From Plectosphaerella cucumerina (Eukaryota > Ascomycota > Sordariomycetes > Glomerellales > Plectosphaerellaceae), in contig JAGPXD010000003.1 in the NCBI GenBank assembly GCA_020746995.1, positions 1,054,001 through 1,118,000 of the forward strand: a DNA stretch of 64,000 nt. The letters are read 5' to 3'. The position numbers and the translations under genes are program-made. How positions within the stretch are numbered: position 1 is the first letter of the stretch; every line of letters starts with the position of its first letter. Below are positions 11,501 to 22,098 of the stretch, piece after piece. The notes below the pieces were generated by a model. It was not told the DNA's origin, searched no databases, and saw only the letters and a program-made list of their open reading frames with translations.

Positions 11501-13310
11501 TTCCTCGCCTTCCTTTATACGGATCAAGTTATACACGCCTTTAAGGTTAAGGGCCGTAAAGTACTACACTCTAACCAGCAGATCTCGAAGTTTAGAGATA
11601 AGGGGTAAGGGGTAGTAGTTCTTAATCGTGATATTATTAAGTTACCGATAGTTAATATATATCCGGAGCTTGCCGTTTTTCTTAGGTATAAAGAGGATTA
11701 GGTAGCTAGCGGGTGATTTGGACGGTCGGATATAGCCTTTACGGAGGTTCTCCTTAAGGTACTCATCCAAAGTAACCTACTATTTCTTATTTGTATAGTA
11801 GATTTTAAAGAATCGTAGCTAGGTGCCTTCTTTAAGTACGATCTTATAGTTATAGTAGCTATATTCGGGGAGGACTATATCGAGTTCCTCCTGGAAAATT
11901 GCGGCGTACTAGTAGTATTCGGATAGAATGTCCTTTATCCGTTCTTCGAGTATTAGTCACTATAGGTCGCTATAAAAGTCTGGCTATAAGTAGGGAGCTG
12001 GGTACTTTTACTGTAGTGCTGAGTGTGTTGTTGTCTGCTTGGGTTGCTGTATTAAAGCGAGGAGATATCTCGTGGTCTTGTTCCGAGACTGTACCGGAGC
12101 TGTATCTCTCTATTAGATCTAGCTAAGATTCTAATTAATCGTGGGGTTCTATTTCCTAAGCTAGGGAATACCTAGAATAATATCCTATTTACCGATCTTA
12201 GTAATATCGAATTAGGTTAGCGTGGTATATCGCTGGATACGGATGTGGAGGGGTATAGTCTCCTTATCGATACGTCCTCGATTATACTATATAAGCCTAC
12301 CTTCGGCAGATCTTAGTTAGTAAGGGTTTAGCTTACAGTCCGTTATAAGGCTGAGTCGCTGTCGGAGTTATAGCGATATATAGTTCCCCTGCGCTCCGCT
12401 GTCCAGGAGTGTTACGTACTCTCTTCCGTTAAGGATAACCTGTAACACTAGGTACACGGAGTTACTTTCGTTATATACCGTATTATATAGGGTTTTATTA
12501 AACTTTATTCGCGCCTACTCTTACCCTTGTAAGAGCGGCGTAACTTTTTTCCCGAGTCGTTATAGTATTTACGCCTTATCTTAGGTCGTTAAGAGGAAGA
12601 ACTTAATAATCCAGACTTCCTTCTTTTAACTTTATCCGACGTAGCTATACCGGTACCTTAGGCCTAATAGCCTAAGGTGGGCAGGCTTGTAATTAAGTCG
12701 CGACGGATAATAGTTAATTCTGGGGTTATAGGTGAGTTAAGGTACTACTATTCCTCGTTCTTCCGAAGGGTCCTTTTAGCCCTCTAGCGACGGAGTTTGT
12801 AGTTACCCTAGTAGTTCGGGTCGATCCTAGTAAGGGTCTGTCCTAGGTTCCTAGTAGTACCGGGCTGGGACTAGAGGATCCTCTATTCGCGGATCTTCCG
12901 TGAAGTGTGTACCCTGTATATATCGATAGGGTAGTCGAACTAAAGGGTCTCGCGACTAACGTATAGTATGGGGTATTCGGGTGATAGTACGAAGATAATA
13001 GTTCTCTTCCCTGGTAGGCGAATAGTAGGTACCTAATACGGTAGTTCTTTATTAGTATAGATATATTCGATTATATTATCGTTAGGTCGCCTGGGGTAGA
13101 AGTTGTAACTAAACTTCTATACGTAGTATATAGGGTAATCGTCGTAGATATATTAGGCCTAAAATATAGTATCGTGGTCGGGGCTGCTAGGGGGTAGATA
13201 ATCGTTATCGTCTTCCCTGGGACCGAAAGTATAGGTTATATAGGGTGCTTTGCTGGTATCTCGAGCGTTGTACCCGAAGAAGTCGACGGCTTTATTTTCC
13301 TCGAGATCTC
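8529..13310 (-). pseudogene. Inner element pol remnant (reverse transcriptase, integrase, chromodomain)
   Basis: Minus-strand translation through stops shows the reverse transcriptase block FIVVYLDDILIFSR at about 11341-11390 with its two catalytic aspartates intact. The integrase C-terminal block PVFYITLLEP (family form HPVFHxxLLEP) is at about 9399-9455. A chromodomain lies at about 9236-9360, with EEYTVE near the start and W-to-stop changes. No continuous frame survives. The 75-codon plus-strand frame at 11899-12126 is chance. Confidence 0.85.
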
Positions 13311-14572
13311 CGTATCCTTCCAGCCGAATAGTAAGTTATTAATCTTACGGCTGGGCATCGGGGATTAATTCTTTATCTCCGGAGGTCGCGGGTTCCTACG
13401 TTATCTTACTTTCTTCTTCTTCGCTAGGGTCGATAACTTCGACCTAGTGGTTCTATCAGACTACCCTCTCTTAGGTAGATATCGAGCTTTGCTCTAGGAT
13501 CGTAAGAGTCCGAACTACGGTTTAGGGTCTCTTATTATACCGAGTGGTATTAAGTTATCGGGGTCCTTCGATATACTTAGGTTATCGGTATTTATATACG
13601 AAGTGGCCCGTCTTATAGTAGTTAAAGTACTCGATATCCTTCTTATCCTTTTTTCCCTTCTATAAGACGTCGAGCTCTATAGGGCCTGTGTGCGTAGTTC
13701 CTCTATAGGCGGTTATTATACGACGGTTATTACGGTTATAGTTCTAGTACTAGTATTTACGGCTTGTGTTAGTGTGTACCGGCCTAGTAAAGTATCCGGG
13801 CTAATACCCTCGCTTCTCCTACTTACGTTTATACAGGCGGTTATCGATTTTAACGGCTTTAGCGATATAGTCGCTAAACTTAGCAGGTCGGTCTAGCTTA
13901 GAAAGCTTATCTTTTACTTTATCCTTAAGTCCGTTATAGAAAGCGGCTATTAAGGGTTTATCGTCCTATCCTAAGCGGGAGGTAATCTGCCGGAATTTAG
14001 CGACGTAGTCGGCGGCGGATCCTTACTACTTAAGGTTTCGGAGTTATTACTCGGCGGTGTATTCCTCGTTAGGGTCCCTAAAGGTAGCCCTAAGATACTT
14101 CTCGAACGCCTTAAAGTTACCGAAGATTTTAGTAGTAAGGGTTTTATATTTCTCTGGGTCGTGGGTATAGTCTAGGTAGTCGCGCTGGATAGGTTCGAAC
14201 TAGGCGAGAGTATCGCCCCTGAGGAATACAGCGGCGCTAAAGACTTTATCGACTTCCTACTAGAGGTCACGGGTATAGAAGACCTGGAAAGCCTTTAGGT
14301 GTGTAAGGAAGCTAGGGAGCTCCTCCTTTCTTCTATCGAAGGTAGGAGGTTTAGGGTAGCGGAGGCGTAGGCCCCCGGTAGCCCTGTTAGCGAGTTACTC
14401 CTTTATCTTATTATTTTCCTACTAAAGCTAGGTAATTATAGCAAGGACCTAGTCTATACTAGCGGCGGGAGCCCTAATAACGGAACCGGATTTACGTACG
14501 GCGGGAGCTATAATAGCTACGTAAGTATTACTCGGTAGTCGTAGAGAACGTACTAAATAAGAGTAATTAAAG
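13311..14572 (-). pseudogene. Inner element gag remnant with degraded zinc knuckle
   Basis: At about 13586-13634 the minus strand encodes YFNYYKTGHF, which fits the CCHC knuckle CxxCxxxGHxxxxC with cysteines replaced by tyrosine (TGC/TGT to TAC/TAT). The region between here and the 5' LTR at 14573 aligns with outer gag at 15051-16306. No continuous frame remains. The 68-codon plus-strand frame at 13690-13896 is a shadow. Confidence 0.8.
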
Positions 14573-15045
14573 TGTTACGACCCAGGTATAATCTTCTAAA
14601 GATATATAGTCTGGAGAGGCGGTAGTATATACTAGTAGTACGTACTAGGTAACTAATAAGTAATATATCGTAGCTGTCGTCGTTATTATATTTATCGTGA
14701 TATCGTAAAGTGTTACGCTTCTTTACTATAGGCTAAGGAGGTTTCTAATAAAGACTTAAATTAATTACTATCGTGAATCTATCTGTCCTAACTAGCCGCC
14801 GAGTACTTACTTAAGTACTCGAGGCCTATCCCTGGATTACCCAGGCTAGTAATCTATTTTAGCGATATTATTGGTTAGTGGGATTATAGCTTACTACGCT
14901 CTATAAGCTAAAGGCTTATAGCTTACGGTAATCCAGGTTCCTCGTACGATTAGCTAGATATAGTAGGGCCCGAGGTCGCTTTATCGGAGGCCCGATAAGC
15001 GCGACCCTTGGTCGGAATGACCTGCTCCCTGAGCTGGGCGTTATA
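14573..15045 (-). repeat. 5' LTR of the inner element
   Basis: 473 bp, same ends as 8038-8510. It shows extra TG-to-TA changes on the plus strand (CpA to TpA on the minus strand) compared with its partner, for example gatatatagtctgg against gatgtgtagtctgg. Confidence 0.9.
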
Positions 15046-15050
15046 ATATC
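15046..15050. repeat. Right target-site duplication of the inner retrotransposon
   Basis: The sequence atatc, identical to 8033-8037. Outer element sequence resumes at 15051. Confidence 0.9.
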
Positions 15051-16306
15051 CCTCTAGCCGGATAGTAAGTTATTAGTCTTACGGCTAGGTATCGGGGATT
15101 AATTCTTTATTATCGGAGGTTACGGGTTCCTGTGTTATTTTACTTTCTTCTTTTTTACTAGGGTTAATAACTTCGACCTGGTAGTTCTATCGGACTACCC
15201 TCTCTTAGGTGGATATCGAGCTACGTCCTAGGACTATAATAGTTCGGATTACGGTTTAGGGTTTCTTATCGTGCCGAGTAGTATTAAGCTATCGGGGACC
15301 TTCGATATACTTAGGTTAGCGGTAATCGTGTATAAAGTGGCCTATCTTATAGTAATTAAAGTACTCGATATCCTTCTTATCCTTCCTTCCCTTCTGTAGG
15401 ATGTCTAGCTCTATAGGACTAGCGTACGTAGTTCCTCTATAAGCGGTAGTTATACGGCGGTTACTACGGTAGTAAGGTTAGTACTAATATCTACGGCCTA
15501 TATTAGTACGGGTTAGTCCCGTGAAGTATACGGGTTAATAGCTACGCTTCTCCTGCTTGTGTTTATATAGGCGGTTATTAATCTTAATAGTAGTAGCGAT
15601 ATAGTCAGTGAAATCGCTGGGGCGGTTAAGCTTTGTGAGTTTATCCTTGACTTTGTCCTTTAGTCTAGTGTAGTAGGCTGCTATTAGGGGTTTATCGTCC
15701 TAGCTGAGACGTGTAGTGATTTGTCGGAATTTAGCGGTATAGTCGGCGGCGGAGCCGTGCTAGTATAGATTCCGAAGTTATTATTCCGCGGTATATTCCT
15801 CGTTAGGGTCCCTAAAGGTCTTACGGAAGTACTTTTCGAAAACGGTAAAGGTTTTAAATACTTTGCGAGTAAGTTTATCCTATTCCTTTAGTTTTCCGGT
15901 ATATTCGAGGTAGTCCTTCTGAATCGGTTTAAACTAGTTAAGGGTATTACCCTTAAGGAAGGCGGCGGTACTAAAGACTTTATCGACCTCTTCCTAAAGG
16001 TCTCTCTAGTAGAATATCTGGAAGGCTTTAAGGTAAGTAAGGAAGCTAGGGAGCTTTTCCTTCTTACTGTCGAAGGTCGGGGGCTTAGGATAGCGGAGGC
16101 GCGGGCCTCTATTAGATCCGTTAGTGAGTTGTTTCCTTATCTTATTATTCTCCTACTAGAGTTAGGTAATTATAGTGAGGATGGTTTCTATACTAGCGGT
16201 GGGAGCTCTGATAGTAGATCCGGATTTACGTGCGGCGGCTATTATAATAGCTACGTGGGTATTACTCGGTAGTCGTAGAGAACGTACTAAATAAGAGTAA
16301 TTAAAG
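15051..16306 (-). pseudogene. Outer element gag remnant with degraded zinc knuckle
   Basis: At about 15321-15369 the minus strand reads YFNYYKIGHF, again a CCHC knuckle with Cys-to-Tyr changes. The segment aligns with inner gag (13311-14572) and ends at the outer 5' LTR. Confidence 0.8.
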
Positions 16307-16837
16307 TATTATAACCTAGGTATAGTCCTAAATAGAGGAAGGTAGTCTGGAGAGGCGGTGGTATATACTAGTAGTATATACTAGGTAACTAAGGAATAAT
16401 ATATTATAGCCGTTATCGTTATACTTATTGTGATATCGTAAAGTGTTATACTTCTTTACTATAGGTTAAGGAGGTTTCTAATAAAGACTTAAATTAATTA
16501 CTATCGTGAATCTAGGTAGAGCTATATACTACGAGGTAGTGTCTTATATAGACGGAGGTTCCTGGGGATTATACTAGATTACTTTGTGATCCGTTGTGAT
16601 CCGACTATTGGATTACTGTTGTGATGACTGTAATCTATGTTGTATAATAATAGCCCCTGTCTGTTTGTCGAATATCTGGGGTGTCTACAGCGAACCCGGA
16701 GTAGAGTATCGAACAGGCTTACTCTCTTGGCGTTTGTGATCTATAGTCCGTACTTGGCCCGTGCGCCTGATTACCTAAGGGGGTTGGTTTCCGCGGGGTC
16801 TTGGGCCGAGTGACCTGCGGCCTGCTTGGGCGTTACA
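16307..16837 (-). repeat. 5' LTR of the outer element
   Basis: 531 bp. Its left end is mutated to tattataacc where the partner has tgttacgacc. Its right end keeps the unmutated cgttaca. It is directly followed by the cgcag target duplication (16838-16842). Confidence 0.9.
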
Positions 16838-16842
16838 CGCAG
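16838..16842. repeat. Right target-site duplication of the outer retrotransposon
   Basis: The sequence cgcag, identical to 2714-2718, eight bases from the stop codon of the neighbouring tannase-family gene. Confidence 0.9.
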
Positions 16843-16850
16843 GTCCTGCC

Positions 16851-18605
16851 CTAGTAGAGGGGCATCTTGTATGAGTCGAAATCAAGGCGCCAGGTCGCCA
16901 TAGACGCCTCATCGCTCACGCAGTCGGGCTCCGTGCTGTTGCCGGACCACAGAGGGCGCAGAGGCCAAGCGCACAGCGACGCGGCTGAGCCGCCAGTGTT
17001 GTTCAGTCGCTCCGGAACGGCGCCATTCTCAACCCAGTCGATGACTGTCTGCAGTGTCGTCTGCGGCCATCCGCCCTGGGACTGCTTCGAGTTGACCCCA
17101 CAGTGAGCACCCCCGGGGACGAGGAAGAGCCGGTAAAAGTCGTTGACGGCCGCCGAGCCCTCCTCGGCACTGAGATCGGGGAACATGACCGAACGAACCG
17201 ACTCGTAGTAGTGCACCGATGAACCGGCGGGGATCGAGTCGTCCGCCTCGCCGTGCACATGGATGACCTTGCCGCCAGCAGATTGGAAGTCGGTGAGGTC
17301 GGGGTAGGTCGTCTGCAGGGAGTCGCCGTACTTGTTCTGTCCGTACACCATCCAGGCCTTGAGCGTGTCGTACGTGACGGCATCGAGGGTCTCGAGGGTA
17401 TCGGCGTCCCGCAGCTCGAGGTAGCGGGCCACCCACTCGCCGCCGAGGCTGGAGATGCTCACAATCCATTCGCCGGTCGATTCGTCATAGCTCGCCGCCG
17501 CGTCGCTTAATGACGAGCCAGGACGGGGGTTGATGTACACGCGGCGGCCCTCGGAGTCGTGCAGACCATCGAAGAAGGTCTGCATCAGCGCGGCGGCCTC
17601 AGCAGTCACAGTGCCGTTTTGCGCGGGTGTCGCTGCTGAGGGCATCTGTCGGCGCGCCAGGTCGCCAAACCCGCCAGGTCCTCCACCACCGGTAGTAGCC
17701 TCGCACGAGTAGGGCTCGCCGACCATGGTTGTCACATCGAACTGGAGTGCGCAGAGGTCGGATCGGGAGACGACGCCATCCGTCAGGCCGTCCAGGGGGT
17801 CGCAGGCGGCGATGGTCAGGTTGATCATCTTCTCAAGCTCGCATGAAGGAGGGAAGTAGCCGGCCGTCTGCTCCATGACGTTGAGTGTCAGGTGGTTGAC
17901 TTGCTGCTGGCCGTATCGAAAGGCGGGGGCACCAATGGCGGCTCCGTCGAACTGGTCGGCAAAGCGCTGGACCTGACTCCATCCCTCTCGGCCACCCTCG
18001 GAGCAGCCCTGGTAGTAGGAGAAGACCTTGTCCGTCTCTACAACCGAGTAAAGCCCACGGGCAAACTCCTTGCCCAGGGTGGCGAGCTCGTGGTGCGCCT
18101 GGTAGCCGAAGGCGTAGACGGAAGGCCAGTTGATGGTGCCGTTTGCGAGAAGGAAAACAGCATCCCATGCGGTATCAAAGGACCCAAAGCCGCCGTCAGT
18201 GATACCTGAGAGAGCACCAACGATGACACCCGTAGGAATGTAGCCCTTCTGCGAGTTGATGGCAAGACCGCCGCCACCGGTCGACACATATCGGTTCTGG
18301 AACTTGTCGGGTGCCGGGGCCCAGTAGGTGACATGCACCGTGTCGGAGGAGCCATCGTGGGTGTACGCAAATGTGATGTTACAGTAGTCAAAGGAGGCGG
18401 TCGGGTACCACTCGCTGGAGGCCGAAGCATTCCAGACGGCAGTCGTCTCGACCGACGAAGAGTCGATGGTGATGCCGGGAAAGAAGTCGGCAGCAGGCAG
18501 GGCAGCCTGAGCGAAGGAAGTGGTGCAGAAATCGCTGAGGGAGGAGGCCTGGGCCGCGACCAGGGCTGCGGCCATGGTGGCAGTAAAGAGTGTGGTCGAA
18601 ACCAT
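16851..18605 (-). CDS. Secreted tannase / feruloyl esterase family protein
   Basis: Single exon, 584 aa. Family members hydrolyse ester bonds of phenolic acids, releasing gallic acid from tannins or ferulic acid from plant cell wall xylan, outside the cell. A hydrophobic signal peptide occupies residues 1-20 (ending VAAQA). The nucleophile is Ser202 in GCSEGG, the acid Asp455 in HGEADDS, and the base His501 in AHCG. Cys201 and Cys502 next to Ser and His fit the family's CS-D-HC disulfide. I chose the ATG at 18605 because the signal peptide starts there. The open frame continues upstream to 19007 but that part is unlike the family. A Zn2Cys6 regulator lies just upstream on the same strand. An LTR retrotransposon sits immediately downstream, so the native 3' untranslated region is displaced. 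Tannase and feruloyl esterase cannot be told apart by eye. Confidence 0.92.
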   Translation of the reverse strand: MVSTTLFTATMAAALVAAQASSLSDFCTTSFAQAALPAADFFPGITIDSSSVETTAVWNASASSEWYPTASFDYCNITFAYTHDGSSDTVHVTYWAPAPDKFQNRYVSTGGGGLAINSQKGYIPTGVIVGALSGITDGGFGSFDTAWDAVFLLANGTINWPSVYAFGYQAHHELATLGKEFARGLYSVVETDKVFSYYQGCSEGGREGWSQVQRFADQFDGAAIGAPAFRYGQQQVNHLTLNVMEQTAGYFPPSCELEKMINLTIAACDPLDGLTDGVVSRSDLCALQFDVTTMVGEPYSCEATTGGGGPGGFGDLARRQMPSAATPAQNGTVTAEAAALMQTFFDGLHDSEGRRVYINPRPGSSLSDAAASYDESTGEWIVSISSLGGEWVARYLELRDADTLETLDAVTYDTLKAWMVYGQNKYGDSLQTTYPDLTDFQSAGGKVIHVHGEADDSIPAGSSVHYYESVRSVMFPDLSAEEGSAAVNDFYRLFLVPGGAHCGVNSKQSQGGWPQTTLQTVIDWVENGAVPERLNNTGGSAASLCAWPLRPLWSGNSTEPDCVSDEASMATWRLDFDSYKMPLY

Positions 18606-18687
18606 GATGCTTGCTGAGTGAAGCAGAGAAGATGGAAGGTGAAGGTGAGGTGATGAACAGAAACGATGAGGCCGCTGCCACTGAGTT

Positions 18688-18696
18688 CCTTTTATG
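18688..18696 (-). promoter_or_regulatory. TATA-like box upstream of the tannase-family gene
   Basis: Minus strand CATAAAAGG, about 85 bases before the ATG at 18605. A fair TATA match at a usual fungal distance; not otherwise supported. Confidence 0.35.
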
Positions 18697-19038
18697 TCTC
18701 GAACCTTTCGAGGTGCCAACCTTTTGCACGGAAGCATGTTGCCGTCACAGCCTTGCTGCATCATCAGTTGTACGTGGTGGTGGTCGTCGATCAGTGAAGC
18801 CGGCGATCCGGTCCTCGGTCTGGACCCACTGTCGGACGCGCCCCGCCATGTCTCCACAGCCCCGATGCCCCGAGTCAGCCCGGGCAGTGTAGGGCGGGAG
18901 AAACACTGAACAGGCACACCAAGCTCCAGGTCGGCCTCGGCGACCGAAAAGCGCCGAGCACTGCAATTCCGTGAGAAAGCTCCCTCCGGCAAGATCCGCG
19001 CAGCCATACGAACTTGATCTTATATGCGCACGAGCAGT

Positions 19039-20747
19039 TTACGACCTCAGCGCCGATCGTAGAGCGGGGATGCCAGGGCCGCCGACAGAGTCGCTGATAT
19101 ACTCGATGCCGGCAAGCCGGGGCCCGCATGACGACCTGACCAAGATCTTGATGCCTCTCTGGTATGTGAGTCCGTTATTCGAGGTCATATCAGCAGCGTC
19201 AAAGCGCTCGGGTGCGGCGAGTAGGATTCTGTCCTCCTCGGCAGGCGGCGGCACGGCCTGCATACTGGCAAGGGCGATGGCGTCCTCGAGGGACATGCCG
19301 TGCTCGAGCTCGATAATGCGACGGCTCAGGCGGTAGAGGGTGCCCGTGTCGACGAAGCCCTCTTTCGGGGCGGCCAGCTCGGCGAGGAGCTCAAGGGCGC
19401 GCAGACGCGTGGGCAAGTCGCGACACTTGTTGGCGGTGAAGGAGAGCGGCGGCAGGAAGCCCATCTCAAAGGTGAAACAGGGTTGCTGCTTAGCCTCGGG
19501 GAGCTGGGCTCTGAGCATGGCCGCCTCCTCGGCGAGTGCGACGACGCCGCGGAAGGCGTGTAAGTGGCGGTCAAAGGCCGTCTCGGTGTTCTCGGCGCAA
19601 ACGTCCACGTTGATGCGGAGAATCTCGTACGAGGCCCGCAGGTGGATGAGAGAGATGCGCTCCAGATGAGTGGAGGAGGGCGTGGCCATGAGGGGCACGA
19701 AGCTCGCCAGCCACTCGTCCAGGGCCTCGAGGACCAGTATCTTCTGCTTCGCGCGCTCCTCGTAGTCGGGGACGACGTGGGGAAAGGGATCGAAGTCGCG
19801 GGCGATGATGCGGATGTCGGCCAGGTAGGCCTCTGCCTGTGACATGGAAGTGAAGGGCCCTCCGTTGTGCTCTTCAAAGGCACTCAGGCTCGCGGGCAAA
19901 GGGGGTACTCGGCGTTTGGGGTGGTTCATCATGGGTACAGTGTTGAGGCGGCGAAAGATGGGCAGGAGATGATCCCTTGCCCAGTCGGAGGCCCCTGCAA
20001 CGGAGAGAATGGCGCTGCCATATCTGCAGTGCCTTGCGGCCGAGTCAATATTGCCGAGGAGGATGTCGACGCAGAGGAAGAGCACGCAAGTCAGCAGCAC
20101 GAGGTTCTCGTCTTGTGTGGACTGAATGTGGCGCATGGAGGCGTTGTAGTGCTTAAGGGCGAAGGCGTTGCCGGATGTCCGAGAGCTGATGCGGCGGCCG
20201 CCGGAGAAGTCCTCATGGAGGGAGCTGATGGCGAGAATAGCGTGGCGCACTGCGGGAGCGAAGTGGCCGAACTGCATGACAAGATGAGTCCAGAAGAAGC
20301 CATCTTGGGGACCGGATAGGGCGGGGCTAACGACGCGGGCAAAGTACTGGAATGCCCTTCCCTCCCGCTGGTCGTGTGAGGTGAGCTGGTGCGGCCGATA
20401 CCAGGCGAGGGTCTGCTCCTGGGCTGTCTGATGCGCCTCATACTGGCACGTTCGGCCGGCGTTTGTGCATCGGACGCACGAAGGCTTGGCCTCATCACAC
20501 TTGACCTTACGGCGTCTGAGTGGAGAGGTTCAAGTCAGCCCTGAGCAATGGCGGTAGGAGTAGACTCGGACGCACGATGCCGCACAGTCCAGGCAAGTGC
20601 CGGGGCGGACAGGGCTGAGGAAGGGGGCGGATACGGGATGGGAGGGGATGGGGATGGGGAATGAGACTGGGACGGATTGGTAAGATCTTACTTGCAAACC
20701 ATACACCCGGTCCTCACCTTGGGCGAGAACCTGCGGCCGGTACCCAT
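19039..20747 (-). CDS. Zn2Cys6 fungal transcription factor
   Basis: Two exons, 20747-20692 and 20515-19039, give 510 aa. The 176-bp intron (GTAAG...CAG) splits the zinc cluster, and only the spliced form has all six cysteines: C15, C18, C25, C32, C35 and C42 (C-x2-C-x6-C-x6-C-x2-C-x6-C), with the basic run KRRKVK between C18 and C25. It follows the start MGTGRRFSPKVRTG typical of this subgroup. The rest resembles the C-terminal fungal-specific regulator domain (HLVMQFGHFAPAVRHA block, residues ~95-110). It should act in the nucleus as a gene regulator. It lies directly upstream of the tannase-family gene on the same strand with about 430 bp between, so local control of that gene or of the nearby cellulases is possible but unproven. 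Confidence 0.88.
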
Positions 20748-22098
20748 TGCGGCGGCTGCGGTGAGCGATGGTGAATGCCGTGGCGGGTGAAGTAAACGGC
20801 TGGGCTGGGCACGATGCGAGTCGTGTGGATTGCTGCACTGCAAAAGGCAGCAAGTCGAGGCGGGCGGATGAGCTGTCGAGCTGTGGGTATCGCGTCTTGC
20901 TGCTTTGAGAGTTGACGATTCGTATCGAGGCTTGGTATTTTACTCTCGGCTTGGGTCAGATCCGAGCAGTGGTGCAGCAGACTCGGTCGGTTCGAAGAGC
21001 GTCCGGGGGGGAATCAAGTATGGAGAACGAGTCCTCGGGAGGGAACAGAGGGATTGAAGACTCCCAACACGCCAGTCGCTGTGGGGGGCTTGCGACCCAA
21101 TCATGGCGCAGCTGCCTCCCGAGTCATGCCCGCCGCGTCACCCCGGGATGCGTCTTCTTACAAGTATTCCCAGCGGCGCCGTGTCAGTGTCCAGGGTGCG
21201 GGACCTCGACGTTTCAGCGTGTCGTTGGGGGGAAGAGGGGGCTTGAGGGGGCTGCACGTTGGAGGCAGGCACGACCTTAGCGCCTTCTGCAGGGACCAGC
21301 CCATTTCCCTTTCGGTGGCAGGAGCATCGCGGAAGGAGCCCGGGTCATTGTCCCAAGGCCAAACGGCTGGCGGAAGGTGCACCTCATCTCGTACATCTCG
21401 TTCCGTTCCTCCCGTCCCTTCCTCTCCTGTCCTGCCAAGCCGGGGTCGCCGCCGTCGCCGTCAGCGAGTAAGGTTTTTAACTTCGGCAAAGGATAATAAC
21501 CGAACTTCCGTCAATTGATTTTTATCACTCCTGAAGTTCACTTTCCAATTCCAATCCACCAACCTGACCTCCTCCCCATCGCCCCCATTCCAACTAGAGC
21601 CCCGACAAGGGCCCGCGCCACCGCAAAGGCAGCTGTCGTCGTAAGACGCACTGTATTGTGCATCTGCAGTCGTCGTCACCTACTCCCAGCACACCCATTG
21701 CAGCATGGCGCGTCCGCACAAACGCGTCATTGGCCCGGGGAGCCCTGCCCATCACATCGCAGCAAGTCCAACCCCGAGCGGGCGAATACGCTTCAATCAG
21801 CACTTGCGCCGAAGCCGGAGGGGAGCCCCGAAGAAACTGACACGCAAGACGTTCACGAAACCGAGGAACACTGCCGGTGCGGAGGATCGATCCATTTCAT
21901 CTGATCCATCCTCCCCGGCCGCATATCAAATCCCAGACAGTCTCAACTTCGGCACAAGTCTACTGCATTGATGGCAAGGCACATCGGAGCCAACACACCC
22001 AGCTTCTCAATTGACAAAGACTACCTGAAGGCCCAGGCAGGACAGGAGACATCATGCGCGCACTCGTTTGACCGTCACATCGCCTTACCGGCACCCAC
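20748..22098. other. Intergenic region, no gene seen
   Basis: Holds the promoter side of the regulator at 20747 and the 3' side of the endoglucanase at 22099. Plus-strand frames of 60-154 codons here (for example 21054-21518) show no family features or credible splice structure. Confidence 0.6.

Larger units (their letters stand above)
8038..15045 (-). mobile_element. Inner (nested) Ty3/Gypsy chromoviral LTR retrotransposon, RIP-inactivated
   Basis: A 7,008-bp element with 473-bp LTRs (8038-8510 and 14573-15045) and 5-bp target duplications atatc. It inserted into the outer element in the same orientation. Its internal sequence is clearly related to the outer element's along its whole length, so this is insertion of one family member, or a close subfamily, into another. 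It is less decayed: the reverse transcriptase still reads YLDDILIFS. Stops at tryptophan codons and tyrosine in place of zinc-knuckle cysteines show that it too has been through RIP. Confidence 0.93.
2719..16837 (-). mobile_element. Outer Ty3/Gypsy chromoviral LTR retrotransposon, RIP-inactivated and split by a nested element
   Basis: Two 531-bp long terminal repeats (2719-3249 and 16307-16837) bound the element. Identical 5-bp target duplications cgcag flank it (2714-2718 and 16838-16842). Without the inserted inner element (8038-15045 plus one copy of its 5-bp duplication) the outer element is about 7.1 kb. Read on the minus strand, the LTR begins TGTAACG and ends CGTAACA. Order on the minus strand is gag with a zinc knuckle, then polymerase with reverse transcriptase, then integrase ending in a chromodomain, then a polypurine tract. 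That is the Ty3/Gypsy order, and the chromodomain places it in the chromoviruses. No usable open frame remains. Confidence 0.93.

Noticed and set aside
11899..13896. Short plus-strand frames inside the retrotransposon block
   Set aside because: They lie antisense to decayed gag/pol and match nothing.
2719..16837. CRISPR-like or other phage-type repeat array
   Set aside because: The repeats are LTR pairs with target duplications; there are no short regular spacers.
18606..19007. Extra 134 codons at the N-terminus of the tannase-family frame
   Set aside because: They lack family similarity and would bury the signal peptide that starts at 18605.
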